Source: Candidatus Choladousia intestinavium
GTDB taxonomy: Bacteria; Bacillota; Clostridia; Lachnospirales; Lachnospiraceae
DNA length: 54,823 bases
Assembly (NCBI GenBank): GCA_018712785.1
Contig: DVGK01000125.1
Span: 1 to 54,823 of the forward strand
Direction: 5' to 3'
Part shown: positions 25,283 through 34,012 of the stretch, piece by piece
Numbering within the stretch: the first letter of the stretch is position 1
Layout: each line of letters starts with the position of its first letter
Notes under the pieces: generated by a model
Told to the model about the DNA's origin: nothing
Databases searched by the model: none
The model's input: only the letters and a program-made list of their open reading frames with translations
Program-made: the position numbers and the translations under genes

Positions 25283-26164
25283 TCAAAATACCTGCCGCCG
25301 TATTCCAAGAAAGGCGGCCAGATTTCCTCTCTTTCCTCCGGAAGCCCGGTGTGAAAACAGAAGATCGGGATTGCAGCAGGTACATAGATCCGTTACAGCG
25401 ATCCGCTCCGGAAGCATTCCGGCGCGGATCATATTTTGTCTGCAGGCCTCCCACAGATTCAATCTGTATTTTTTCTCTCCTGCTTTCTGCAGAGGATCTT
25501 CTTTAAAAATTTCCGGCCACAGATCTGCGGGATACGCTTCCTTTACCTGGTCGATTACATCCTGACTGACCTGATAGCAGTCCTGACAGATCGAGGGACC
25601 TATGGCGCCTATGAGATCTTCCGGCCGGGTCCCATACTCCCGCTCCATCCTTCTGACTGTCTCTCCCGCAATATCTCCCACGGTTCCCCGCCATCCGGAA
25701 TGAGAAAGCCCTACAGCCCGGTGAACCGGATCAGCGAAATACAAAGGAACACAATCCGCATAGTAGGTCACCAGCATAAGTCCCGGAGTATCTGTCACAA
25801 GACCGTCTACATCCTGGTAATCCTTTTGGCAGAAAATCCCTTTCCCCGCATCCTCTATCGATACAGCCCGGACATGATTCGTATGAGTCTGGTCTGAAGC
25901 CACAAGGTTTTCCATCTGAAACCCGATAGCCTGACTGATTCTTCTGTAGTTTTCCATGACTCTTTCTCTTTCATCCCCTCGGCCGAAGCTAAGATTCATA
26001 GAAGACAAATCTCCCTGGCTTGTACCGCCCAGCCTGGTGGAAAAACCGTGCAGCAGCCACTCCTCTCTGTCAAGAACCGGAAAGGTAAGGTAGACTACGG
26101 AACCCTTTTCCCACAGCCTCATTTCCTCTCCGTAACCTTTTCTCTTTATATTCCACTGACTCAT
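25283..26164 (-). CDS. pgeF: peptidoglycan editing factor PgeF (YfiH/YlmD, laccase-fold family)
   Basis: This 293-residue protein of the former polyphenol oxidase family has the zinc-site residues of the group: HTNHV, YADCVPLYF and SHSGWRGTV. In E. coli the protein corrects wrong amino acids in peptidoglycan precursors; purine nucleoside activity is also reported for the family. GAAGGAG lies about 8 nt before ATG 26164. A second ATG 14 codons in also has a fair site. It ends the yraN-rnhB run. Confidence 0.88.
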   Translation of the reverse strand: MSQWNIKRKGYGEEMRLWEKGSVVYLTFPVLDREEWLLHGFSTRLGGTSQGDLSSMNLSFGRGDERERVMENYRRISQAIGFQMENLVASDQTHTNHVRAVSIEDAGKGIFCQKDYQDVDGLVTDTPGLMLVTYYADCVPLYFADPVHRAVGLSHSGWRGTVGDIAGETVRRMEREYGTRPEDLIGAIGPSICQDCYQVSQDVIDQVKEAYPADLWPEIFKEDPLQKAGEKKYRLNLWEACRQNMIRAGMLPERIAVTDLCTCCNPDLLFSHRASGGKRGNLAAFLGIRRQVF

Positions 26165-26187
26165 TCTATTTTCTCCTTCGCCCCTCT

Positions 26188-26538
26188 CTAACTGACTTCA
26201 AAAGCATTCTTTATCAGCTCCGCCTTTTCTCCGCAAAAGGACACTACGTCAAAACGGCAGGGAATATCCTCATAGGTGTAATGACCTGCCAGATAAGCTC
26301 TTGCTGCCCGGATAATCCTCCGCTGTTTTCCAGCTCCCACGGCCTCCGCTCCTCTGCCTTTTTCCGTATCTTTCCGATACTTTACCTCCACAAATACAAG
26401 ATATTCGCCTTCCCGGGCAATCAGATCGATCTCTCCTCCACCGCCCCTGAAATTCTTCTCCAGAATCCTGTATCCCTGCCCCTCCAGCCACAGAGCGGCT
26501 TTCTGCTCATATTCTGTCCCCAGCCTGCGCCTGTTCAT
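26188..26538 (-). CDS. yraN: YraN family (UPF0102) endonuclease-like protein
   Basis: This is a 116-residue UPF0102 protein. It has the restriction-endonuclease-like core seen in the family: GEIDLIAREGEYLVFVEVKYRK, with the D..E-x-K arrangement of a nuclease site. The start is ATG 26538 (MNRRRLGTEYE), 6 nt from AAGGGG, overlapping the end of rnhB by 32 bp. The longer frame to 26751 is rnhB shadow. The rnhB-yraN pairing is common in Firmicutes. Confidence 0.9.
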   Translation of the reverse strand: MNRRRLGTEYEQKAALWLEGQGYRILEKNFRGGGGEIDLIAREGEYLVFVEVKYRKDTEKGRGAEAVGAGKQRRIIRAARAYLAGHYTYEDIPCRFDVVSFCGEKAELIKNAFEVS

Positions 26539-27304
26539 CTGCATCCCCTTCCAGAATATGTGTGAGAAAACTTCTCCTGTGTATGGGAGAGGGACCGTAT
26601 TTCCGGATTGCCTCAAGGTGCGCGGCAGAGCCGTAGCCCTTGTGAGAGGCAAAGCCGTACTCCGGCATGATCCTATCATACTCCCGCATAAGCCGGTCCC
26701 TGGTGACCTTTGCCAGAATGCTGGCCGCAGCAATGGAGACGCTTTTGGCATCCCCCTTGATGATAGGCACCTGTGGAAGAGAAATTCCCGGAATTGTCAC
26801 GGCATCGTTCAGAAGGAGATCCGGTCCCGGATCCAGCTTTTTCAGCGCCAGGCGCATCGCCTCATAGGTCGCCTGAAGAATATTAATCTCATCTATCCTG
26901 GCCGGCGATACAAGACCCACGCCCCAGGCAACGGCTTTTTCCGTAATCTCTTGGTAAAGTTCCTCTCTCTTTTTCTCACTGAGCTTCTTTGAATCATTTA
27001 AATATAAGATCTGGCAGTCCGATGGAAGGATCACTGCTGCCGCGGCCACCGGCCCGGCCAGAGGCCCCCGTCCGGCCTCGTCAATCCCGCAGATCCTCCC
27101 AGCGTATGCGTACTGTTTTTCGTAAGCCCTCATCTGCTCAAGGCGCTGCTGCTCTTCTTCAAATTTCTGCAGTTTCTTTCTGTAACGCAAAATCAGGCCG
27201 GCAACGCCGACCCTCTCATCCTCTTCATAGGCATCAAGGAGGCTGAGCAGTTCCGCCCCCTGTGCCTGATCCAGTTCGTCTCTGATCTCTTTTATTTTTT
27301 TCAT
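26507..27304 (-). CDS. rnhB: ribonuclease HII
   Basis: RNase HII (265 residues) removes ribonucleotides from DNA and RNA primers. The motif GIDEAGRGPLAGPV holds the first catalytic Asp and Glu; further acidic residues are in LLNDAV and RDRLMREYD. About 70 N-terminal residues before the catalytic core (MKKIKEIRDELDQAQ...) form a helical extension, typical of the longer Firmicute form. Confidence 0.94.
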   Translation of the reverse strand: MKKIKEIRDELDQAQGAELLSLLDAYEEDERVGVAGLILRYRKKLQKFEEEQQRLEQMRAYEKQYAYAGRICGIDEAGRGPLAGPVAAAAVILPSDCQILYLNDSKKLSEKKREELYQEITEKAVAWGVGLVSPARIDEINILQATYEAMRLALKKLDPGPDLLLNDAVTIPGISLPQVPIIKGDAKSVSIAAASILAKVTRDRLMREYDRIMPEYGFASHKGYGSAAHLEAIRKYGPSPIHRRSFLTHILEGDADEQAQAGDRI

Positions 27305-27338
27305 CTTCTTTATTCTCCCGGCAGTGCTTCCCCTCTTC

Positions 27339-27875
27339 TCAGATCAGCCCCAGGCGGTTCAGGGGCCAGATTCTGAAAACAGCTCTGCCGATAATCTGAT
27401 CCCTGGTCACATTTCCCACGCTGGGTTCCCTGCTGTCTGAACTGTTGTTCCGGTTGTCTCCCAGCACAAAATATTCATCCTCTCCCAAGGTAACCGGCTC
27501 GGAGGCAAGTCCGGCATTGCGGATCTTTTCGTAGCCATAGTCTTCATCCAGCCTGGAACCATTGATATAAATGTTCCCATCATAAATCTGGACGGTCTCC
27601 CCTGGAAGGCCGATAATTCGTTTTATATAATACGTATCCTCCTGGTACTGAAAAGGAAATACAATAATATCATATCTTTTCGGCGAAGTAAACCGGTAAG
27701 AAATCTTATCTACAATCAGATTGTCTCCGTCTCTTAATGTGTCATACATAGAATCGCCCTGGACTCTGGTTCGTTCTCCTACGTAATGAATCATAAGATA
27801 TGCTGCAAAAAAGATTGCTGCGAGATAAAAAATCCAACTGACCACTTCTCTGACAATACTGCGTTTTTTCCGCAC
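27339..27875 (-). CDS. lepB: signal peptidase I (paralogue 1)
   Basis: This type I signal peptidase (178 residues) has an N-terminal membrane anchor (VVSWIFYLAAIFFAAYLMI). The catalytic Ser is in GDSMYDTL and the Lys in YYIKRIIGLPGE; GDNRNNSSDSR is near the C-terminus. It cleaves signal peptides of secreted proteins outside the membrane. It is one of three related copies within 2.7 kb, most like the copy just upstream. Confidence 0.93.
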   Translation of the reverse strand: MRKKRSIVREVVSWIFYLAAIFFAAYLMIHYVGERTRVQGDSMYDTLRDGDNLIVDKISYRFTSPKRYDIIVFPFQYQEDTYYIKRIIGLPGETVQIYDGNIYINGSRLDEDYGYEKIRNAGLASEPVTLGEDEYFVLGDNRNNSSDSREPSVGNVTRDQIIGRAVFRIWPLNRLGLI

Positions 27876-27921
27876 TGTGCAATCACCACTTTCCGGTCCG
27901 CCGTACAGGTAGAAACCCCTT

Positions 27922-28491
27922 TTACTGATGTTTCAGGAAGCCGATTTTATCCAGAGGCCAGATTCTCACCCATGCGCGTCCCACAATATCGTCTCTGTGG
28001 ATATTGCCTACCTCTTCCGTCCGGCTGTCCTTGCTGTTGTTCCGATTGTCTCCCATGACAAAATATTCATCCTCCCCAAGCTGCACCGGTTCAGCCGCCC
28101 GCCCGGGATTGCTGATAACCTCCGCGCCGTAATCCTCTTCCAGGATCTCTCCGTCGATGTAGATATTTCCTTCTTCGTCAATCTGCACCGTCTCTCCGGG
28201 AAGTCCGATAATCCGCTTAATATAATATGTATGGTCATCATAAGGAAAAACGATAATATCAAACCGCTGAGGCTCTCCGAACCGGTAGGAAAGCTTCTCT
28301 ACGATCAGATTATCCCCGTCCTCCAGTGTAGGATACATGGAGTTTCCGTCCACCATTGTTCTCTGTCCTACGAAGTGAAGGATAAAGTATGTCAGCGCCA
28401 CTACGATCAGCAGATAAATAATCCAGCTGAGAATCTCTCTCCCTACACTCATTTTTTTCTTTTCCTGTTCTGCCGTATTCTGTTCATCCAT
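27922..28491 (-). CDS. lepB: signal peptidase I (paralogue 2)
   Basis: This type I signal peptidase (189 residues) shows the anchor ILSWIIYLLIVVALTYFIL, Ser in GNSMYPTL, Lys in YYIKRIIGLPGE and GDNRNNSKDSR. ATG 28491 follows the rbgA stop by 1 nt; a double GTG at 28503 is a possible alternative. The site upstream (AGTGGTG) is weak, so it may depend on coupling to rbgA. Confidence 0.93.
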   Translation of the reverse strand: MDEQNTAEQEKKKMSVGREILSWIIYLLIVVALTYFILHFVGQRTMVDGNSMYPTLEDGDNLIVEKLSYRFGEPQRFDIIVFPYDDHTYYIKRIIGLPGETVQIDEEGNIYIDGEILEEDYGAEVISNPGRAAEPVQLGEDEYFVMGDNRNNSKDSRTEEVGNIHRDDIVGRAWVRIWPLDKIGFLKHQ

Positions 28492-28492
28492 T

Positions 28493-29353
28493 CTATTCAC
28501 CACTTTCTTCTGCTACGGGAATTTCCAAAGTAATCCTTCCAAGTCTCCCGCTTCTGAAATCATCTGTCACCATCGAAGCCGCTCTTTCAAAGTCCGGCCC
28601 GCCGCCTTTCTGAACGCACCCCCGCACCTGGGCAATACGCTCCAGAACCTCAGAAGGTTTCCCATCCTCCCTTGTCTGATATCTCTTCTCCACAGCCCCC
28701 GGATAGGATTTCTGAAGATACTCCAAAAGCCACAGGCACAGCTCTTCTTCCACCAGAAGCTCCTCCCGTATGGAGCCAATCACCGCCAGCTTAAGCCCTA
28801 CCTGCTGATCCTCAAACTTAGGCCAGAGAATCCCCGGGGTATCCAGCAGCTCCACCTGCTTATTCAGACGGATCCACTGTTTTCCCTTGGTTACGCCAGG
28901 CTTATTGCCGGTTTTGGCACAGGTGCGCCCCGCGAAGGAATTAATAAAGGTAGATTTTCCCACATTAGGGATCCCCGCCACCATAGCGCGGACCGGACGG
29001 TTCAGAATCCCTCTTTTCCGGTCCCGCTCGGTCTTTTCCCTGCAGGCCTCCTGTATAATCTGGAAAATCTGCTTTATATCATTTCTCTTTCTGGCATCCA
29101 GACAGGCTGTAAAAGCGCCCCGGCCTCGGAAGTATTCCTCCCATACCCGGTTCTGCCTGTCATCAGCCAAATCCGATTTATTTAAAAGAATCAGTCTTGA
29201 CTTATTTTTTCCAAGCTCATCAATATCCGGATTCCGGCTGGAAAGAGGCGCTCTGGCGTCCACCAGCTCTATAATCAGGTCGATCAGCTTTATATTCTCC
29301 TGCATCATACGCTTTGCCTTCGTCATATGACCAGGATACCATTGATAATTCAT
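28493..29353 (-). CDS. rbgA: ribosome biogenesis GTPase RbgA (YlqF)
   Basis: RbgA (286 residues) is a circularly permuted GTPase needed for late 50S assembly. The G4 motif NKSD comes first, then the P-loop GIPNVGKST and DTPG. The N-terminal signature WYPGHMTKAKR is clear. It lies between two signal peptidase genes in the extended rplS-rnhB region, an arrangement known in Firmicutes. Confidence 0.95.
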   Translation of the reverse strand: MNYQWYPGHMTKAKRMMQENIKLIDLIIELVDARAPLSSRNPDIDELGKNKSRLILLNKSDLADDRQNRVWEEYFRGRGAFTACLDARKRNDIKQIFQIIQEACREKTERDRKRGILNRPVRAMVAGIPNVGKSTFINSFAGRTCAKTGNKPGVTKGKQWIRLNKQVELLDTPGILWPKFEDQQVGLKLAVIGSIREELLVEEELCLWLLEYLQKSYPGAVEKRYQTREDGKPSEVLERIAQVRGCVQKGGGPDFERAASMVTDDFRSGRLGRITLEIPVAEESGE

Positions 29354-29365
29354 ATTTCAGTCCTC

Positions 29366-30028
29366 TCAGGAAAGGATCCTCCGGTGTTCCGCCGGAGAAA
29401 GGACAAGCCAGACCTTCCCTTCAATATAATTTTCATGTACCAGTCCCACATCGGCAAACCGGCTGTCTTCACTGTTGTTCCGGTTGTCTCCCAGCACAAA
29501 ATATTCATCGTTTCCCAGTGTAATCTCTTCCGCCGCCATTCCCGGATTTGTAATAGCCGGATAATTTGTCTGCTCCAGATAGACGGAACCGTCAATATAA
29601 ATCATGCCGTCCTTTATCTGTATCGTCTCTCCGGGCAGGCCGATCACCCGCTTAATACTGGAATGGCTTGTCTCACTTCCGTTTGGCTTAAAAGCAATGA
29701 TATCTCCCCTCTGGGGCGAACCGAACTGACAGGCCAAGACATTGAGAAGCACTGTATCTCCCCCGGAAAGCGTCACATCCATGGACTGTCCGATATTGGT
29801 ACGGGCCTGTCCGAAAAAGTACACGGCAACATAGGCAAACAGAATCACAACCAGTATCTGAAAGCTCCACAAAAGAATATTCCGTATAATGGAAGGTTTT
29901 TTTCTTCCCTGCCTATAGTAAGTCCTCCGGACATTTTTCCTTTCCGGCCGCAGCGGTACGCTGCTTTCCCTTGTATCTTCCGGATACAATCCCCTCACCT
30001 GCCTTATCTTTACCTGGCATACTGTCAC
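29366..30028 (-). CDS. lepB: signal peptidase I (paralogue 3, divergent)
   Basis: This third type I signal peptidase (about 220 residues) has a longer, Arg/Lys-rich cytoplasmic start before the anchor (ILLWSFQILVVILFAYVAVYF). Ser in GQSMDVTL and Lys in SSIKRVIGLPGE are kept, as is GDNRNNSEDSR. It is more distant from the other two. The start is uncertain: GTG 30028 with GAGG 7 nt upstream is the best candidate. The region upstream is taken up by three tandem palindromic repeats. Confidence 0.85.
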   Translation of the reverse strand: MTVCQVKIRQVRGLYPEDTRESSVPLRPERKNVRRTYYRQGRKKPSIIRNILLWSFQILVVILFAYVAVYFFGQARTNIGQSMDVTLSGGDTVLLNVLACQFGSPQRGDIIAFKPNGSETSHSSIKRVIGLPGETIQIKDGMIYIDGSVYLEQTNYPAITNPGMAAEEITLGNDEYFVLGDNRNNSEDSRFADVGLVHENYIEGKVWLVLSPAEHRRILS

Positions 30029-30042
30029 CAAAATGCCTCAAA

Positions 30043-30162
30043 CAACAGAAAACACGCTCCGCGAGTTTTCTGTTGTCATGAACAATAGAAAACACATTCC
30101 GCGAGTTTTCTGTTGTCATGAACAATAGAAAGCACATTCCGCATATTTTCTATTGTCATGAA
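30043..30162 (-). repeat. tandem triplet of a 40-bp palindromic repeat
   Basis: Three copies lie head to tail with an exact 40-bp period: 30043-30082, 30083-30122 and 30123-30162. Each has an outer stem of 9-11 bp (CAACAGAAAAC/GTTTTCTGTTG, CAATAGAAAAC/GTTTTCTGTTG, CAATAGAAA/TTTCTATTG) and a trailing TCATGAA. Base changes in one arm are mostly matched in the other. The triplet fills the gap between rplS and the third lepB. A single copy is at 7571-7610 and a diverged one at 31472-31511. Confidence 0.92.
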
Positions 30163-30170
30163 TGCAAACA

Positions 30171-30198
30171 GGGGCAATATACATAAAGTATTTGCCCC
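30171..30198 (-). terminator. terminator-like hairpin after rplS
   Basis: GGGGCAA-N-TAC pairs with GTA-N-TTGCCCC in the 46 bp after the rplS stop. The following minus-strand bases TGTTTG are a weak T-tract, so some read-through into the repeat region and lepB is likely. Confidence 0.55.
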
Positions 30199-30208
30199 CG
30201 ATTCATTC

Positions 30209-30556
30209 CTATTTCACCAGTTCTTTAACCTTGGCTCTCTTTCCAACACGTCCTCTCAGGTAGTTCAGTTTTGCTCTTCTTACCTTACCGCGTCTGATCA
30301 CTTCTACCTTCTCTACATTGGGTGAATGCAGCGGCCATGTTTTCTCAACACCAATTCCATTTGAATTCTTCCGAACTGTAAAAGTCGCTCTTACGCTTCC
30401 GCCCTGCTTCTTCAGCACGATTCCTTCAAAAACCTGAATTCTTTCACGGTTTCCCTCTTTGATCTTACCATAAACTCTTACAGTATCTCCCACATTGAAC
30501 TGCGGCACATTCTCTTTGAGCTGAGCCGATTCAATATTTTTGATAATTTCGTTCAT
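30209..30556 (-). CDS. rplS: 50S ribosomal protein L19
   Basis: L19 (115 residues) sits at the 30S-50S interface. The sequence [25 protein letters not shown] and the basic C-terminus [25 protein letters not shown] are typical. It follows trmD, completing the conserved rpsP-rimM-trmD-rplS order. Confidence 0.98.
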   Translation of the reverse strand: MNEIIKNIESAQLKENVPQFNVGDTVRVYGKIKEGNRERIQVFEGIVLKKQGGSVRATFTVRKNSNGIGVEKTWPLHSPNVEKVEVIRRGKVRRAKLNYLRGRVGKRAKVKELVK

Positions 30557-30640
30557 TGTGCTCCTCCTTCATAATTCGGATGTTCATAATACACTACTGT
30601 AACAGAGGACCATCTCTTTCTCACAACGCATTTTATTTTA

Positions 30641-31444
30641 TCATGTTTTCTTCTTCATTGCAAGGAGTTTTGTCAAAAATTCCTTTGTATTCTCGTCAGG
30701 CGATTCTTCTCCCTCTTCCAGAAGCAGCGCCTCCAGATATTTGAGATCTTTTTTATCCAATTCTGCTCTGGTCAAAAGCTCCGGTCGGATCTTCAGAGTC
30801 CGCAGAAGGGATTGATTTCTGCGCCACCGGTCCACATTTCCATGATGGCCGGATAAGAGAACCGGCGGAACTTTCTTTCCTCTCCATTCCTCCGGACGGC
30901 TGTACTGGGGATATTCCAGCAGACCGTCCTGAAAGCTTTCAGACTGTCCCGACTCCTGGTTGCTCAATACTCCCGGAATCATTCTGGAAACCGCATCCAT
31001 CACTACCATAGCCGGCAATTCTCCACCTGTCAGCACATAATCCCCGATGGAGATAAAATCTGTGGCGATCTCTTCCAGCACTCTCTCGTCAATCCCCTCA
31101 TAATGTCCGCAAAGAAAGATAAGATCTTCTTCCCCGGCCAGCTCCTGAGCCATCTTCTGATTAAAAACCCTGCCCTGGGGGGTCAGGCAGATCACTCTGG
31201 GAGAATATCCGATTCTTTCTGTCACATCACGGCAGGCCCGGTAGACAGGCTCCGCCTGCATAACCATGCCGGCCCCGCCGCCATAAGGATAATCATCGAT
31301 CCTCCCGTTGCCTGTAACCGAATAATCCCGTATATTGACAGCTTCCAAAGTAAGCAGGCCTTTTGCCATGGCCCGCCCGATAATGCTCGTATTCATCCCA
31401 TCCAGAATCATTTCCGGAAATAGAGTCAGTACATGGTAATTCAT
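30641..31444 (-). CDS. trmD: tRNA (guanine-N1-)-methyltransferase
   Basis: TrmD (267 residues) makes m1G37 in tRNAs, which prevents frameshifting. The SPOUT trefoil-knot region is seen in LCGHYEGIDERV and SIGDYVLTGGELPAMVVMDAVSRMIPGVL, and YPYGGGAGMVMQAEPV is typical. The start is ATG 31444 (MNYHVLTLFPEM) with GGAG 7 nt upstream; the frame to 31474 would read into a diverged palindromic repeat. The C-terminus is slightly longer than in most TrmD. Confidence 0.96.
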   Translation of the reverse strand: MNYHVLTLFPEMILDGMNTSIIGRAMAKGLLTLEAVNIRDYSVTGNGRIDDYPYGGGAGMVMQAEPVYRACRDVTERIGYSPRVICLTPQGRVFNQKMAQELAGEEDLIFLCGHYEGIDERVLEEIATDFISIGDYVLTGGELPAMVVMDAVSRMIPGVLSNQESGQSESFQDGLLEYPQYSRPEEWRGKKVPPVLLSGHHGNVDRWRRNQSLLRTLKIRPELLTRAELDKKDLKYLEALLLEEGEESPDENTKEFLTKLLAMKKKT

Positions 31445-31471
31445 CCTTTTTCTCCTCTTTGTCTCTGAAAA

Positions 31472-31511
31472 CAATCGAAAGCCCGATCCTGGAACCTTCT
31501 GCAGTCATGAA
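31472..31511 (-). repeat. diverged copy of the 40-bp repeat
   Basis: This 40-bp segment aligns without gaps to the copy at 7571-7610 (about 30 of 40 positions the same by eye), with the TCATGAA end intact and the palindrome partly decayed. Like that copy it starts, on the minus strand, directly after a TGA stop (here of rimM). Confidence 0.6.
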
Positions 31512-32012
31512 TCAAAGTCCTTCCAGAAGATGCACGACCATCCGGTTTTCCTCTGTACTCACCTGCAGGATGCAGGAACGGATTGCCGGAATCAGAATCT
31601 CTTTGCCGTCTTCTTTTTTCACCACATAGACATCGTTGGCACCGGTCTGAAGCACCTCTGTGAGAGTTCCAAGAAAGCCGCCTTCTTCCCCGACCACTTC
31701 CATTCCCACAAGATCCGGAATGTAATACTGATTCTCCTCCAGCGGCAGAGCTTCTTCCCTGGACACAAAAAGAGCCTTGCCTCTGTAACCCATGACAGAT
31801 TCAATTTTGGGATGGTCTTTAAAGCGTAGTATCACCATATTCTTAAAAAACCGGACCTGAGAAATCTCCAGCACCTTTTTCTCTTCTCCCAGCAGCACTT
31901 TCTTCAGTTTTTTAAACCGCGCCGGATCGTCTGTACTGGGAAATACCTTTACCTCCCCTGCCAGACCGTGGGGGGAGGTAATCACTCCCACCTGCAAAAA
32001 TTCATTTTTCAT
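31512..32012 (-). CDS. rimM: 16S rRNA processing protein RimM
   Basis: RimM (166 residues) helps mature the 30S head and binds S19. The N-terminal barrel VGVITSPHGLAGEVKVFPSTDDPARF and the PRC-barrel segment YYIPDLVGMEVVGEEGGFLGTL are recognisable. ATG 32012 follows AGGTGAG closely, and the upstream ATG 32033 has no site. Confidence 0.94.
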   Translation of the reverse strand: MKNEFLQVGVITSPHGLAGEVKVFPSTDDPARFKKLKKVLLGEEKKVLEISQVRFFKNMVILRFKDHPKIESVMGYRGKALFVSREEALPLEENQYYIPDLVGMEVVGEEGGFLGTLTEVLQTGANDVYVVKKEDGKEILIPAIRSCILQVSTEENRMVVHLLEGL

Positions 32013-32126
32013 CTTCTCACCTTTCAGCTCCATGGTTCCGCAGACACAAAATCATAGAAATATAAAAGAAAGCTGCCGCAAAATCCTGGGAAAAGTTTCC
32101 CTGATTTCACAGCAGTCCCCTTTTGT

Positions 32127-32357
32127 TCACTGTAGAATATCTACAATCACCTTTTGATCTTCCTTGGAAGCCGCAGCTTTCACAACGGATCGGATCGCCT
32201 TCGCGATCCTGCCCTGTTTTCCGATGACTTTTCCCATATCAGAGGGAGCGACCTTCAGTTCCAAAATCAGAGCTTTGCCGCTGTTTCTCTCTGTAACTGT
32301 TACCTCATCCGGATTTTCGACTAGAGACTTTGCAATCACTTCAACTAATTCTTTCAC
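32127..32357 (-). CDS. khpA: KH-domain RNA-binding protein KhpA (YlqC)
   Basis: KhpA (76 residues) is a single KH domain with the GxxG loop VIGKQGRIAKAIRSVVKAA. It binds RNA, and in related Firmicutes it pairs with KhpB. The start is taken as GTG 32357 (VKELVEVIAKSL) with GAGGTG about 6 nt upstream; the frame to 32393 overlaps rpsP. Position between rpsP and rimM is conserved. Confidence 0.92.
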   Translation of the reverse strand: MKELVEVIAKSLVENPDEVTVTERNSGKALILELKVAPSDMGKVIGKQGRIAKAIRSVVKAAASKEDQKVIVDILQ

Positions 32358-32373
32358 AATGCACACCTCTATT

Positions 32374-32619
32374 CTACTTTTCGATTCCAGCAATCTTAAA
32401 GAGCTTGCTCACTACTTCTGTAGGCTGCGCGCCGTTTGCCAGCCACTTCTTAGCCAACTCCTCGTTGATCTTGAATTCACTGGGATCTGTATTGGGATTG
32501 TAGGTACCAATCTCTTCGATGCATCTTCCGTCTCTGGGAGATCTGGAGTCTGCAACGACGATTCTATAGAAAGGAGCTTTCTTCTGTCCCATTCTTCTTA
32601 ATCTGATCTTTACTGCCAT
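32374..32619 (-). CDS. rpsP: 30S ribosomal protein S16
   Basis: S16 (81 residues) is seen from [30 protein letters not shown] and LFKIAGI at the end. ATG 32619 lies 8 nt after AGGAGG; a GTG at 32628 overlaps that site. It follows ffh by 42 nt in the standard order. Confidence 0.97.
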   Translation of the reverse strand: MAVKIRLRRMGQKKAPFYRIVVADSRSPRDGRCIEEIGTYNPNTDPSEFKINEELAKKWLANGAQPTEVVSKLFKIAGIEK

Positions 32620-32661
32620 CTCTTTCACCTCCTTGGGTATTACCTGTATGGTATTTATATG

Positions 32662-34011
32662 TTAAAAGGGAAGTTTAAACTTTCCTCTTTTACCAGCTTT
32701 GCCGCCCATCATGCCGGAATACTGTTTCATCATCTTCCGGCTCTGCTCAAACTGTTTTACCAGCTTGTTTACCTCGCTGATGTCCACGCCGGAACCGGCG
32801 GCGATCCGCATCTTTCTGGACGGGTTAAGAATATCAGGATTGGCCCTCTCAGACGGCGTCATTGATAAAATAATCGCCTCAATTCTGGCCATCTTTTTTT
32901 CATCCACCGCATCCTCGATCTGCTTCATCTGAGAGCCGCCCATACCCGGCATCATGCTGAGAATGCTGGTGATTCCTCCCATCTTTTTGATTTGTTTCAT
33001 GCTTTCCAGGTAATCATCAAAGCCAAACTTCGCTTTCCGAAGCTTCTGCTCCATCTCCCTGGCTTTCTCTTCGTCTATATTCTCCTGGGCTTTTTCAATC
33101 AGTGAGAGCACATCTCCCATTCCCAGGATTCTGGATGCCATCCTCTCCGGATAAAACTGTTCCAGATCCGACAGCTTCTCACCCATACCCGCATACAGAA
33201 TCGGCTTTCCGCAGACCGCTTTGATGGAAAGGGCCGCGCCGCCCCTGGTATCACCGTCCAGCTTCGTAAGAATGACGCCGTCGATGCCGATCTTCTCCTG
33301 AAAAGAAGAAGCCACATTTACGGCATCCTGGCCGGTCATGGCATCAACCACAAGAACCGTTTGATCCACGTGAACGTGCTCCTTGATTCTCTGCAGCTCT
33401 TCCATCATATTTTCATCTACATGAAGACGTCCGGCCGTATCTAAAAGCACCGGATTAAATCCGTTTTTCCTGGCGTAAGCAAGAGCCTCTTCCGCGATCC
33501 GGACAGGATCTTCCTTATCCCCGAGACTGAAGCACTCCACTCCCTGCTTCTTTGCGTTTACCTCAAGCTGGGTAATGGCCGCCGGACGATACACATCGCA
33601 GGCCACAAGCAGAGGCTTCCTTCCCTTTGATTTAAACTTTCCGGCCAGCTTCGCCGCCGTAGTGGTCTTTCCTGCGCCCTGAAGACCGGCCATCATAATC
33701 ACTGTGGTCTCATTTCCGGGTTTTATGGAAATCTCCGTGGTCTCTGATCCCATCAGGGAAACCAGCTCATCGTGCACAATCTTAATGACCATCTGTCCGG
33801 GATTCAGGCCGTTCATCACATCCTGCCCCACAGCCTTCTCCTGTACAGATTTCATAAACTGTTTTACCACTTTAAAGCTGACATCCGCTTCTAAAAGAGC
33901 CATCTTCACTTCTCTCAGAGCGGTCTTGACGTCAGCTTCTGTCAGCCGACCTTTGCTTCTCAGATTCTTGAATACATTCTGAAGCTTCTCTGAAAGGCTT
34001 TCAAATGCCAT
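32662..34011 (-). CDS. ffh: signal recognition particle protein
   Basis: Ffh (449 residues) is the GTPase that binds signal sequences and the SRP RNA. An N domain, a G domain (GLQGAGKTTTAAKLAG near 106, DTAGRLHVDENMM, TKLDGDTRGG) and a Met-rich M domain (MMPGMGGSQM, SGMMGGKAG) follow in order. It begins 1 nt after the ylxM stop, so the two are coupled. Its receptor FtsY is encoded at 35736-36668. Confidence 0.97.
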   Translation of the reverse strand: MAFESLSEKLQNVFKNLRSKGRLTEADVKTALREVKMALLEADVSFKVVKQFMKSVQEKAVGQDVMNGLNPGQMVIKIVHDELVSLMGSETTEISIKPGNETTVIMMAGLQGAGKTTTAAKLAGKFKSKGRKPLLVACDVYRPAAITQLEVNAKKQGVECFSLGDKEDPVRIAEEALAYARKNGFNPVLLDTAGRLHVDENMMEELQRIKEHVHVDQTVLVVDAMTGQDAVNVASSFQEKIGIDGVILTKLDGDTRGGAALSIKAVCGKPILYAGMGEKLSDLEQFYPERMASRILGMGDVLSLIEKAQENIDEEKAREMEQKLRKAKFGFDDYLESMKQIKKMGGITSILSMMPGMGGSQMKQIEDAVDEKKMARIEAIILSMTPSERANPDILNPSRKMRIAAGSGVDISEVNKLVKQFEQSRKMMKQYSGMMGGKAGKRGKFKLPF

Positions 34012-34012
34012 G

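Noticed and set aside
30029-30137. Small minus-strand frame covering the tandem repeats (29913-30137)
   Set aside because: It is an open frame created by the repeat units and the lepB shadow, with no ribosome binding site.
32040-32110. Hairpin AAATC-GGGAAA / TTTCCC-GATTT between khpA and rimM as a terminator
   Set aside because: It can fold, but no T-run follows on the minus strand and it lies inside a conserved operon, so it is not listed as a terminator.
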